In this document: positions 16,805-23,325 of the stretch, piece after piece
Numbering within the stretch: position 1 is the stretch's first letter
How the letters are laid out: every line of letters begins with the position of its first letter
Assembly (NCBI GenBank): GCA_029258825.1
Contig: JAPDKA010000003.1
Coordinates: 254,065-318,064 of the forward strand
Reading direction: 5' to 3'
Source of the DNA: an archaeon
GTDB taxonomy: Archaea > Nanobdellota > Nanobdellia > Pacearchaeales > JAPDKA01
DNA: 64,000 nt
Notes under the pieces: model-generated
The model's input: the letters and a program-made list of their open reading frames with translations, nothing else
What the model was told of the DNA's origin: nothing
The model's database searches: none
Program-made: the position numbers and the translations under genes

Positions 16805-18001
16805 ATGAGAGTTGGTGTAGGTGTAAGTGTCAAAAAAGATGAAAAAATTGCTGGAAAAGAAGCTGCTATAAACGCTCTAAAACAAAGTAAAAAAGCGAAT
16901 TTTGCATTTGTTTTTGCCGACGCTTGTTATAATCAACAAGAATTACTGGAAAGTATAGAAGAGGTTATAGGGCCTATTCCTATGATTGGATGTAGTGGAA
17001 TGGGGATAATAGCAAATAAAAGCTACGAAGAAGGTGTAGTCGTAATGACTATTAATACTAATAAAATAAAATTCCGAACAACATGGGTAGAAGTAAAAGA
17101 TGAATTTGAAGGAGGAAAACGTCTCGTAAGTAAATTAATAAAACAAAGATATAAAATATTAAACACAGTATTTATAAAAACTAAACATGGGTTCGTACCT
17201 GTTAACCCATATGCTATAATAGAATTTGTTGATCCTTTTATCGGAAATGTAAATAAAATGATTAAAGGGATGATAGAAGTAGCAGGGCCTGGGCTACCTA
17301 TTATAGGAGGAAGTGCAGGAGATAACAAACAATTTAAAAAAACATATCAATATTGCGATTGGAGAGCACTAAGTAAAACTGTAGTTGCTTGTTTTCTTCA
17401 ATCAGAACTTCCTATAGGGTACGGAGTAGGGCACGGATGGAGACCTATTAGCAAACCGTATGTGGTAACAAAAGTCAAGGAAAATAGATTGTATGAGGTG
17501 GATGGAAAACCCGCCATCGAAATGTATAAAGAATTTTTCGGAAAAAAAGCTAAAAAAATAATTGAAGAACCTTTAGGTAAACTTGCACTTCAATGTCCTA
17601 TAGGGATGCCTACTACTTTCGGCAACTATATATTGAGACACCCATTCGCTGTAGAAAAAGATGGGTCTATTATCATGTCTGGAGATATTCCAGAGCAAGC
17701 AGTAATAAGAATAATGACCGCTGAACCTAAAGATAATATTAAAGCAGCTTATGAAGCAGCCATACAAGCTAAAAAAATGTTAGGAAAAGCTAAGCCTGCA
17801 ATGGCTTTAATCATAGATTGTGGAGCAAGATACTTGTTGAGGGGTAAAAAAGTAGCAGACGAAGAAATAAAAGCTGTCAAAAAAGTGCTAGGCAATGTTC
17901 CTACTGCAGGATTTTTTACTTATGGTGAGCAAGCGCCAATATATGGTACTTTATCTAGTTTATTGAACGAAACATTTGTATTAGTAACAATAGGGAGATG
18001 A
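16805..18001 (+). CDS. FIST-domain (FIST_N/FIST_C) sensor protein
   Basis: The 398-residue protein has the two FIST modules. FIST_N spans about residues 5-190 (AFVFADACY, IPMIGCSGMGII, LPIIGGSAGDN). FIST_C spans about 220-398 (LYEVDGKPAIEMYKEFFGKK, LRHPFAVEKDGSIIMSGDIPEQ, and the ending GFFTYGEQAPIYG..SSLLNETFVL). FIST domains are ligand-binding sensory modules found in bacterial and archaeal signalling, possibly for amino acids. No kinase or cyclase is fused to it. It is flanked by two small membrane proteins, with a 2-nt gap and a 4-nt overlap. Confidence 0.9.
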   Translation: MRVGVGVSVKKDEKIAGKEAAINALKQSKKANFAFVFADACYNQQELLESIEEVIGPIPMIGCSGMGIIANKSYEEGVVVMTINTNKIKFRTTWVEVKDEFEGGKRLVSKLIKQRYKILNTVFIKTKHGFVPVNPYAIIEFVDPFIGNVNKMIKGMIEVAGPGLPIIGGSAGDNKQFKKTYQYCDWRALSKTVVACFLQSELPIGYGVGHGWRPISKPYVVTKVKENRLYEVDGKPAIEMYKEFFGKKAKKIIEEPLGKLALQCPIGMPTTFGNYILRHPFAVEKDGSIIMSGDIPEQAVIRIMTAEPKDNIKAAYEAAIQAKKMLGKAKPAMALIIDCGARYLLRGKKVADEEIKAVKKVLGNVPTAGFFTYGEQAPIYGTLSSLLNETFVLVTIGR

Positions 18002-18282
18002 ATTTTATAAACTGCTACGATTTAACGATAGGTATAATAGGAATCTTTATAGCAACTATTATAGGAATTATAACCACTGTATTGTCTGAAGGTGTAATTA
18101 AAAAAAGCATCAAAAACATTGTTTTGTTTTGCTATTTTTTTTCTTTATCTTTAATTATAAAAATTTTTTATCGAGAGATTTATTATATTACAAAAATTTT
18201 TGCAACAATATTTCTGTTAGCGTGTATAATAGAAATTTATAAATTTAGTAAGATATTTGGAAGGGTTCTAAGAAAATTTTAA
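17998..18282 (+). CDS. Small three-TM membrane protein downstream of FIST sensor
   Basis: The 94-residue product has hydrophobic segments at about 10-28, 40-57 and 64-80. Its ATG overlaps the FIST stop (ATGA), which indicates translational coupling. Size and topology mirror the membrane protein upstream of the FIST gene, although sequence similarity is weak by eye. No family is recognised. Confidence 0.65.
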   Translation: MNFINCYDLTIGIIGIFIATIIGIITTVLSEGVIKKSIKNIVLFCYFFSLSLIIKIFYREIYYITKIFATIFLLACIIEIYKFSKIFGRVLRKF

Positions 18283-18705
18283 TCAACTCCAAAACGTCTT
18301 ATTTGTTTTTTTCCACTTTAAATAATCACGCAAAATATGTTTGTGATCGAATGCAAATTTATGCTTCTTTATTTCTTTAAGTGGTAGCCATACAAGTTTA
18401 GAAGCATCTGTTGCTGCTTTTGCTTTACTTATTTTTGTTAATGGTCTTGCTATAAATACAACTGAAACATACCTACCACGAGGATCTCGGTTAAGTGCTG
18501 AATAAACACCAAGAATATTTAACAATTTTGCTTTGATGCCTGTTTCTTCTTTTAATTCACGCAATGCTGCCTGCGCAACAGTTTCATCTTGCTCAACATG
18601 TCCGCCAGGCAAAGCAAGCATACCCTTGAATGGCTGCTTTGCCCTTTTAATTAATAAAACCTTATTGTTTACTTCAACAATAACATCAACAACAAGGGTT
18701 ATCAT
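18283..18705 (-). CDS. NUDIX hydrolase
   Basis: The NUDIX box is complete at about residues 34-56: GGHVEQDETVAQAALRELKEETGI, with the catalytic REL-x-EE-x-G core. The ADP-ribose pyrophosphatase-like features PGGHVE and VFIARPL suggest a nucleotide-diphosphate cleanup enzyme such as an 8-oxo-dGTPase or ADP-ribose hydrolase. The 140-residue length is normal. The gene is convergent with the FIST cluster and ends one base from it. Confidence 0.9.
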   Translation of the reverse strand: MITLVVDVIVEVNNKVLLIKRAKQPFKGMLALPGGHVEQDETVAQAALRELKEETGIKAKLLNILGVYSALNRDPRGRYVSVVFIARPLTKISKAKAATDASKLVWLPLKEIKKHKFAFDHKHILRDYLKWKKTNKTFWS

Positions 18706-18786
18706 AAAAAAGGAATATTAAGATAAGTTAAAAACTTTCTTATTCATTTTCGTAAAGTTTTTTAATATCAAATGTAAAGAAAATAC

Positions 18787-19689
18787 ATGGAACTAAGCAT
18801 TAAAGATATGGAAGACGAAGCGAAGAAGTATGGAAAATTCATTAAAGAGCTAGGCGAACTAAAAGAATCTGCTCCTGAAATTTTTGGTGTTGCAACTGGA
18901 ACAAAACTTGACGAGTTATTTTATTATGTTGAGTTTGATGAAAAGACACAAAAATTCAAGAAAAAGATACTTGGAGGTATTCCTTATAGAAGTGTATTAA
19001 ACATTGTTGGCATTGCAGATACTGGAAAATCTGTATTTGCTGAACAGTTTGCTGTCTATCAAGCCGCACACGGTTATAAAGTATTGTTTGTTACTGTAGA
19101 AAGTCCGGCAGAATTCTTGTATAGTAGCTTAAAACAAAAAGCATATGCACTAAATGTTGATTTTGACAAAGTTGAAGAAAATATCATTGTAGTAGATGCA
19201 TCAAAAAGCTATCAGTTTAGAGAAAACGTTATGTCTGTAATAAAGACAATGGAAGCTGCAATAAAAAAGAAACATTGTACAGTAACTGTAATCGATTCTG
19301 TAACTGGATTTTATGAACATAGAGAGGTTATGGCAAGACAAATAGTTAGGGCTTTATTCAATTTTTTAAAACAACACAAACAAACTGCATTGTTTGTCTC
19401 GCAAAAAAGAAGCTCACAACAAGCAGAGAGTGCTGAAGCTGCAGGAGGTTTGGCTGTTGCACATATTGTGGATGGAACAATAATACTTGACAAAAAATTA
19501 ATTGAAACGAGATTTGATCAGTCTTTATATGGTTTGCCTATCGGATCTGTGCTTAGAACTATTCGTATAGATGGGTGTAGGTTGTCTGCACATGATAGTG
19601 ATACATGGGTTATGGAGATTACTGACAAAGGTTTAATCAAAATTAAAGAAAAACTTAGCGATGTTATAAAAAAACAAAAAACAAAGTAA
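18787..19689 (+). CDS. KaiC/RecA-superfamily ATPase
   Basis: This is a single KaiC-like ATPase domain. Walker A GIADTGKS is at residues 75-82, and the segment FVTVES is typical of KaiC-like proteins. Walker B is TVTVIDS near residue 160, and the sensor region LFVSQKR is near 200. Conserved DHVVDGTI-like sequence appears as AHIVDGTIIL. The N-terminal 70 residues are an extension. A TATA element (about 18755-18763) lies about 28 nt before the ATG. The following HTH gene starts after one base. Archaeal KaiC-like proteins mostly act in signalling and archaellum or chemotaxis control; the target here is unknown. Confidence 0.82.
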   Translation: MELSIKDMEDEAKKYGKFIKELGELKESAPEIFGVATGTKLDELFYYVEFDEKTQKFKKKILGGIPYRSVLNIVGIADTGKSVFAEQFAVYQAAHGYKVLFVTVESPAEFLYSSLKQKAYALNVDFDKVEENIIVVDASKSYQFRENVMSVIKTMEAAIKKKHCTVTVIDSVTGFYEHREVMARQIVRALFNFLKQHKQTALFVSQKRSSQQAESAEAAGGLAVAHIVDGTIILDKKLIETRFDQSLYGLPIGSVLRTIRIDGCRLSAHDSDTWVMEITDKGLIKIKEKLSDVIKKQKTK

Positions 19690-19690
19690 A

Positions 19691-20314
19691 ATGGAAATAA
19701 TTACACCTGAAAACGCTAAAAAGGAAATAAGCAAAGAAGTGGATGAAAAAGCTAGAAAGGTTTTCAATTATGCTATTGAATTGCTCGGAGGTTTAAAAAA
19801 ACTTATAGAGTTCAGAAATTTAACTTGGCTTCCAAGCCTTGCTGAAGCATCCTACAGCGTCGTGCTCAAAAATGAGTTAATGCTAACAGCAAGAGAAATC
19901 GCTGAAAAATTAGGTATAAGTAAACAAACTGTAGAGAACATACTAAAGGCAAAAGCAGAAAAGTTAGAAGCTTTCTTAAAAGGAGAAATTGAAAAGTTTG
20001 ATGAACACAAAGCTGGAAGTTTAGCTAAACTTGCATATGAAAAACTGAAACAATCTGGAATGTTTGAAAGTGTTGAAATAAGTAAGCAACAAGCTGAAGA
20101 GCTGAAAAAGTTTGATGCTGACATTGCTTGGGCTGTGTTTGTCTTGCATGCTATCAAAGGATTAGATTTTCCAATCAATGATAAAGAAACGCTGAAAAGC
20201 AAACTACAAGGTATAGAAATAAAAGGAAAAGATATAGGTGAAGTTATTGATAATATCGATTTTCCAATCAATAGCCCTGCAGAATTATTGCATAAAATAA
20301 AGGAAGCTATCTAG
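19691..20314 (+). CDS. HTH protein coupled to the KaiC-like ATPase
   Basis: The 207-residue protein has a clear helix-turn-helix at about residues 58-86 (LTAREIAEKLGISKQTVENIL), within a helical N-terminal half. The C-terminal part (130-207) contains two copies of a short pattern, LDFPIND and IDFPINS, so it may be a small duplicated domain. It lies one base after the KaiC-like gene, a pairing seen in archaea where a KaiC-like ATPase is accompanied by a putative regulatory subunit. A partnership in transcription control is inferred. Its 3' end overlaps the convergent recombinase gene by 4 nt. Confidence 0.65.
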   Translation: MEIITPENAKKEISKEVDEKARKVFNYAIELLGGLKKLIEFRNLTWLPSLAEASYSVVLKNELMLTAREIAEKLGISKQTVENILKAKAEKLEAFLKGEIEKFDEHKAGSLAKLAYEKLKQSGMFESVEISKQQAEELKKFDADIAWAVFVLHAIKGLDFPINDKETLKSKLQGIEIKGKDIGEVIDNIDFPINSPAELLHKIKEAI

Positions 20315-21159
20315 GTTTTTTGTTTTTCAACTTTCTCTTTTAACAATGTATCAAGAGGGCTTTCGATTTTTTTGATTTCTTCTGTTGAGACATGTGTATA
20401 AATTTGAGTGGTGCTAAGATTTTCGTGGCCAAGTAAAACCTGGATTTTTCTTATGTCTACACCAGCTTCAAGCAAATGAGTAGCAAAGCTGTGTCTTAAT
20501 GTGTGGGGTGTTACTTTCTTGTTTATTTTTGCTTTAGTGCGTGCGTACTGAATTATTTTTTGTATGTTTCTTGGGCTTAGCTTGCCTTTAGGGCCAGAAA
20601 ACAAATACTCGCTTTTATTTGATTTCATCAATTTTTCAATAGCATCAACGAGATGTTCGGGTATTTTGAAAATTCTGTCTTTTTTTCCTTTACCTTTTCT
20701 AACAAAGCCTATACGCTCAGCAAGGTTTATGTCTTGCTTCTTCAATGCTATCAATTCTGAAACACGCAAGCCGGTTGCATATAACATTTCTAGTATAAGC
20801 CTACTTTTTGCTGTACCAGCATGTTCAAATAAGCTAAGCACTTCTGCTCTTGTCAGTACTGTTGGCAATCGCTTTTCCTTTTTCGGCCTTTTGATGCCTG
20901 CTGTAATATCTTTTTGCAGTATTGTTGAGAAAGCGTACTTTATTGCAGCCAAAGCAAGAATAATTGTGCCTACAGATTTATTGCTTAACTGGTCTGCAAT
21001 GAATAGCTTAACATCATCTTCTGTAATTTGTTCGGGGTTTTTGCGTGTAAAATCGAGTAATTTTTCATTAAAAAACAAATAGTTGCGTATAGTAAATTCA
21101 CTTGCTCGTCTGATGCGTAATTCTGTTTCGATGCGTTTTAACCATTCTTGCTTTTCCAT
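20311..21159 (-). CDS. xerA: Tyrosine recombinase, XerA-like
   Basis: An N-terminal SAM-like DNA-binding domain (residues 1-85) is followed by a catalytic domain with the complete active-site set. Arg is in YATGLRVSELI, Lys in RKGKGKKDR, His and Arg in HTLRHSFATHLLEAG, His in LLGHENLS, and the nucleophile Tyr in QIYTHVS. Length 282 equals archaeal XerA, which resolves chromosome dimers at dif without a partner. A 28-bp palindromic candidate recombination site lies 70 nt upstream of the start. No phage or integron genes are near, so a housekeeping role is preferred. Confidence 0.9.
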   Translation of the reverse strand: MEKQEWLKRIETELRIRRASEFTIRNYLFFNEKLLDFTRKNPEQITEDDVKLFIADQLSNKSVGTIILALAAIKYAFSTILQKDITAGIKRPKKEKRLPTVLTRAEVLSLFEHAGTAKSRLILEMLYATGLRVSELIALKKQDINLAERIGFVRKGKGKKDRIFKIPEHLVDAIEKLMKSNKSEYLFSGPKGKLSPRNIQKIIQYARTKAKINKKVTPHTLRHSFATHLLEAGVDIRKIQVLLGHENLSTTQIYTHVSTEEIKKIESPLDTLLKEKVEKQKT

Positions 21160-21229
21160 TTAACTGTTAAAACGAACTTATTTTTTAAAGTTTTCGATTA
21201 CGTTTTATGTTTCTTGTGCGAACTTTTTT

Positions 21230-21257
21230 AGTTTTTTAGCGATTTTGCTAAAAAGTT
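21230..21257. other. dif-like palindromic site beside xerA
   Basis: The site has two 11-bp arms, AGTTTTTTAGC at 21230-21240 and GCTAAAAAGTT at 21247-21257, which match at 9 of 11 positions as an inverted repeat. They surround a 6-bp centre, GATTTT. An 11-6-11 layout is that of dif sites used by Xer recombinases. It lies just upstream of the recombinase gene. A hairpin acting on RNA or an operator for xerA are alternatives. Confidence 0.4.
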
Positions 21258-21592
21258 TTAAGAAATAACAACAAATTTTTATCATTTTTATTGCTTAAAT
21301 ATTTTAATCAATTCTTAAAAGATTTAAGAAGTAAGAAATTAAATTCAAGCTTACTCAAAGGCAAAATAAATAACACTAGATAACCGTCTGGCGCTAAGGG
21401 ACAACCTTTTGAAGTAATTTGCTAGAGCTAGTAAAAGTGTAAATCTAAAGTAAATGATTAAGCTGTTAGCTGAAAAGAGCAGTTATTTGTTAATACTATT
21501 TGTTAATACCTTACTAAGTGCGCTTTGGCACTTAAAAGATCTGTAGAGATTTGTTTAAGGAAGATTTAAAAAATAAAGGCTTTCAAAATATT
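21258..21592 (+). other. Non-coding stretch with possible structured RNA
   Basis: No ORF is supported here. The part 21380-21550 is less AT-rich than other spacers and contains CCGTCTGGCGCTAAGGGAC, a repeated TTTGTTAATA (near 21485 and 21500), and a hairpin AAGTGC-GCTTTG-GCACTT near 21516-21533. I could not match it to RNase P, SRP, H/ACA or C/D box RNA. It may be the leader of the HIT gene or an independent small RNA. Confidence 0.3.
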
Positions 21593-22072
21593 ATGAAGCA
21601 ATGTGTTTTTTGTAAAATTGGAAAAGAAAAGGAATTGGTAGTATATGAAGGGAAGTTCTTTTATTTAATGTTTGATATTCATCCTGTATCTCCAGGACAT
21701 ATGTTGATAATTCCAAAACGACACGTGGTGTCAATTTTAGATCTTAATGTAGCTGAACAAAAAGAATTTTGGAAAATGCTAAACAAAGCTATCAAACTAA
21801 TAAATTCAACCAACTTAAAAGAATTATATAAAAAATGGGCAAACAAGCCTATTAGTCAAAAATCTAGAAGGTTTTGCTTAAAGATGTTAAAACATCCTAA
21901 AATAGGGACAAGGCCTGATGGGTACAATATTGGTGTAAATGAAGGGATGGCCGCTGGAAGGACCATCCATCATTTGCATATTCATGTAATCCCAAGATAC
22001 TCGGGAGACGTGAAAAATCCTGTAGGTGGCATAAGAAACATAATACCAAAGCTAGGAAACTACAAAAACTGA
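21593..22072 (+). CDS. HIT-family nucleotide hydrolase
   Basis: The active-site histidine triad is clear: HHLHIHVIPRY (H-x-H-x-H pattern). It is preceded by DIHPVSPGHMLIIPKRHV and GYNIGVNEGMAAGRTI, all typical of HINT/HIT hydrolases that act on AMP-linked compounds. N-terminal C-x-x-C (CVFCKI) suggests a zinc site, as in HINT-like proteins. A long insert of about 45 residues lies between the two halves. The ATG at 21593 is preferred over an upstream TTG at 21551. The protein then has 159 residues. Confidence 0.9.
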   Translation: MKQCVFCKIGKEKELVVYEGKFFYLMFDIHPVSPGHMLIIPKRHVVSILDLNVAEQKEFWKMLNKAIKLINSTNLKELYKKWANKPISQKSRRFCLKMLKHPKIGTRPDGYNIGVNEGMAAGRTIHHLHIHVIPRYSGDVKNPVGGIRNIIPKLGNYKN

Positions 22073-22180
22073 CCTGCTGTTGGGTGTTGTTGAAGTCTTA
22101 TTTAAGTAAATTTTGTTTAATTTGTTTAAATTCTATAAACGTGATAAGCTAGTTTGGGGGGTTGCTGTTTGTTTTTTAAA

Positions 22181-22254
22181 AAGGCTGTCCAAACAGCTGT
22201 CCAAACAACTTCAACAGCTGTTGGTTTTCAACAGGCTGTTGGAATTTTGGACAG
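22181..22254 (+). repeat. Short-repeat (iteron-like) array upstream of the coiled-coil/HTH gene
   Basis: Two direct copies of CTGTCCAAACA occupy 22185-22195 and 22197-22207. An inverted near-copy (ATTTTGGACAG) lies at 22244-22254, and related CAACAGCTGTTGG sequence lies between them. The array ends only a few bases before the TTTATAAAT box (about 22259-22267) of the gene at 22290. A 41-bp block, 22181-22221, is repeated without change at 22532-22572 inside that gene. Placement next to the promoter suggests operator or iteron sites for a DNA-binding protein, perhaps the gene's own product. Confidence 0.7.
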
Positions 22255-22289
22255 AAAAATTTATAAATAACCCAAACTTTGGTTTTGCA

Positions 22290-22982
22290 ATGGTGTTTGG
22301 ATGGATAAAAAGAAAGAAAGAAATTGAAAGATTGAAACAAATGATGCGTGATTCTTTCTTTTTAGTTAGACAAGATATTGACAAAATCGGAAGATGGATA
22401 CAATTTCTCGACGAAAAAGATGAAAAGATAGAACAAAAATTTAATATACACATTAATGAATTAAATTTAAAAATTGATAGGTTAGAAGAAGAAATAAAAG
22501 AGATAAAAGAAGCAATTTCATTTTTTACATCAAGGCTGTCCAAACAGCTGTCCAAACAACTTCAACAGCTGTCCAAACAACCAACACCTGTTGAAGGTGT
22601 CCAAACAGGTGTTTGGACAGCTGTCCAAACAGGTTTGATGGGTAATTTGACACTAACAGAACGTGCAATTGTATGGGTTTTATTAAATACAGATATGAAA
22701 TTGAGCTACCAAGACATTGCAACAGTGCTAGGTAAGGACGCATCAACAATAAGAGGGCAAATAAATAGCATAAAACAGAAATGTGAGGGTTTAATAGAGG
22801 AAGTAATTGAAAAAAACGGAAGAAAGAGGTTCTATATACCTGATGAAATCAAGGAGAAAGTGTTCAAAAATGTAAAAGTGAGAGTTAGCAAAAAACAGGC
22901 AAATATACAAAATTTAGGGGAAATAAGCCACAATTCGCTAAAATTTGGTAAAAAAAGGAAAAAAATAGCTGAAGAAGAATAA
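22290..22982 (+). CDS. Coiled-coil/helix-turn-helix protein (first of a convergent related pair)
   Basis: The start at 22290 (MVFGWIKRKKEIERLK) lies 26 nt after a TATA box; the frame is open further upstream but only with a TTG start. Residues about 5-75 form a coiled coil with heptads (INELNLKIDRLEEEIKEIKEAIS). Residues about 80-115 are a Gln/Ser/Lys linker encoded by the repeat array. Residues about 118-190 form a winged helix (LTERAIVWVLL, YQDIATVLGKDASTIRGQIN). Similar architecture and HTH sequence occur in the gene at 23326-24186. The function is unknown. Autoregulation, replication initiation or chromosome partition are possible from the embedded repeats. It is 230 residues long. Confidence 0.75.
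   Translation: MVFGWIKRKKEIERLKQMMRDSFFLVRQDIDKIGRWIQFLDEKDEKIEQKFNIHINELNLKIDRLEEEIKEIKEAISFFTSRLSKQLSKQLQQLSKQPTPVEGVQTGVWTAVQTGLMGNLTLTERAIVWVLLNTDMKLSYQDIATVLGKDASTIRGQINSIKQKCEGLIEEVIEKNGRKRFYIPDEIKEKVFKNVKVRVSKKQANIQNLGEISHNSLKFGKKRKKIAEEE
22532..22631 (+). repeat. Iteron-like array inside the coding linker of the coiled-coil/HTH gene
   Basis: CTGTCCAAACA occurs in direct orientation at 22536-22546, 22548-22558, 22569-22579 and 22621-22631. GTGTCCAAACA lies at 22597-22607, and the exact inverse TGTTTGGACAG at 22610-22620. The 22597-22620 pair forms a palindrome. The repeats encode a low-complexity linker (LSKQLSKQLQQLSKQ), so the protein sequence looks secondary to the DNA pattern. Spacings between starts are 12, 21, 28, 13 and 11 bp. 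There are no constant-length unique spacers, so it is not CRISPR. Confidence 0.8.
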
Positions 22983-23325
22983 AGATAAGCAAAATTAGTA
23001 AAAAACGAAAAAGTGAGAGTTAGCATATGCTGTAAAAGCCTAGATTTGTTAAAAAATAAAGGGTTAAATGTGTGAAAAAAAGGAAAAGTGAGAGAAATAG
23101 AAATAAAAACTAAAGAAAAAGAAACTCGGACAAGGTGTGTAGCGTGCTTCATACTAAAATTTTAAAAAAGAGGGTAAAGTGAGAAAAATCGTAAAAAAGC
23201 AAAATTTGACGGAAATAAGGCGTAATTCGGCAAAATTTACAAATTAGAAATAAAGCAAACCAAATAAACATAATTGTGGCAAAAAGCAGAAATAGATACC
23301 AAAATAGCTAAAAATACATTATTTT
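22983..23325. repeat. Spacer between convergent HTH genes holding two short-repeat families
   Basis: No ORF is supported. AAAAGTGAGAGTTAGC, first seen at 22874-22889 inside the upstream gene, recurs exactly at 23010-23025. Shortened copies occur at 23085-23095 and 23175-23184. AAATAAGGCGTAATTC followed by GGCAAAATTTA lies at 23213-23240. It matches a stretch at 22921-22947 (in the upstream gene) and 23849-23875 (in the downstream gene). The region is more than 75% A+T by eye. A terminator for both convergent genes is expected here, but the repeats go beyond that. Confidence 0.6.

Noticed and set aside
20311..21159. Integrated element bounded by xerA
   Set aside because: No second attachment site, no phage or plasmid genes, and no change in base use were seen; XerA is better read as the housekeeping recombinase.
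21380..21550. RNase P RNA or SRP RNA
   Set aside because: None of the conserved cores of either RNA is present.
22532..22631. CRISPR array
   Set aside because: Repeats are 11 bp, in both orientations, with irregular gaps of 0-17 bp, and lie inside a gene; no cas genes are near.
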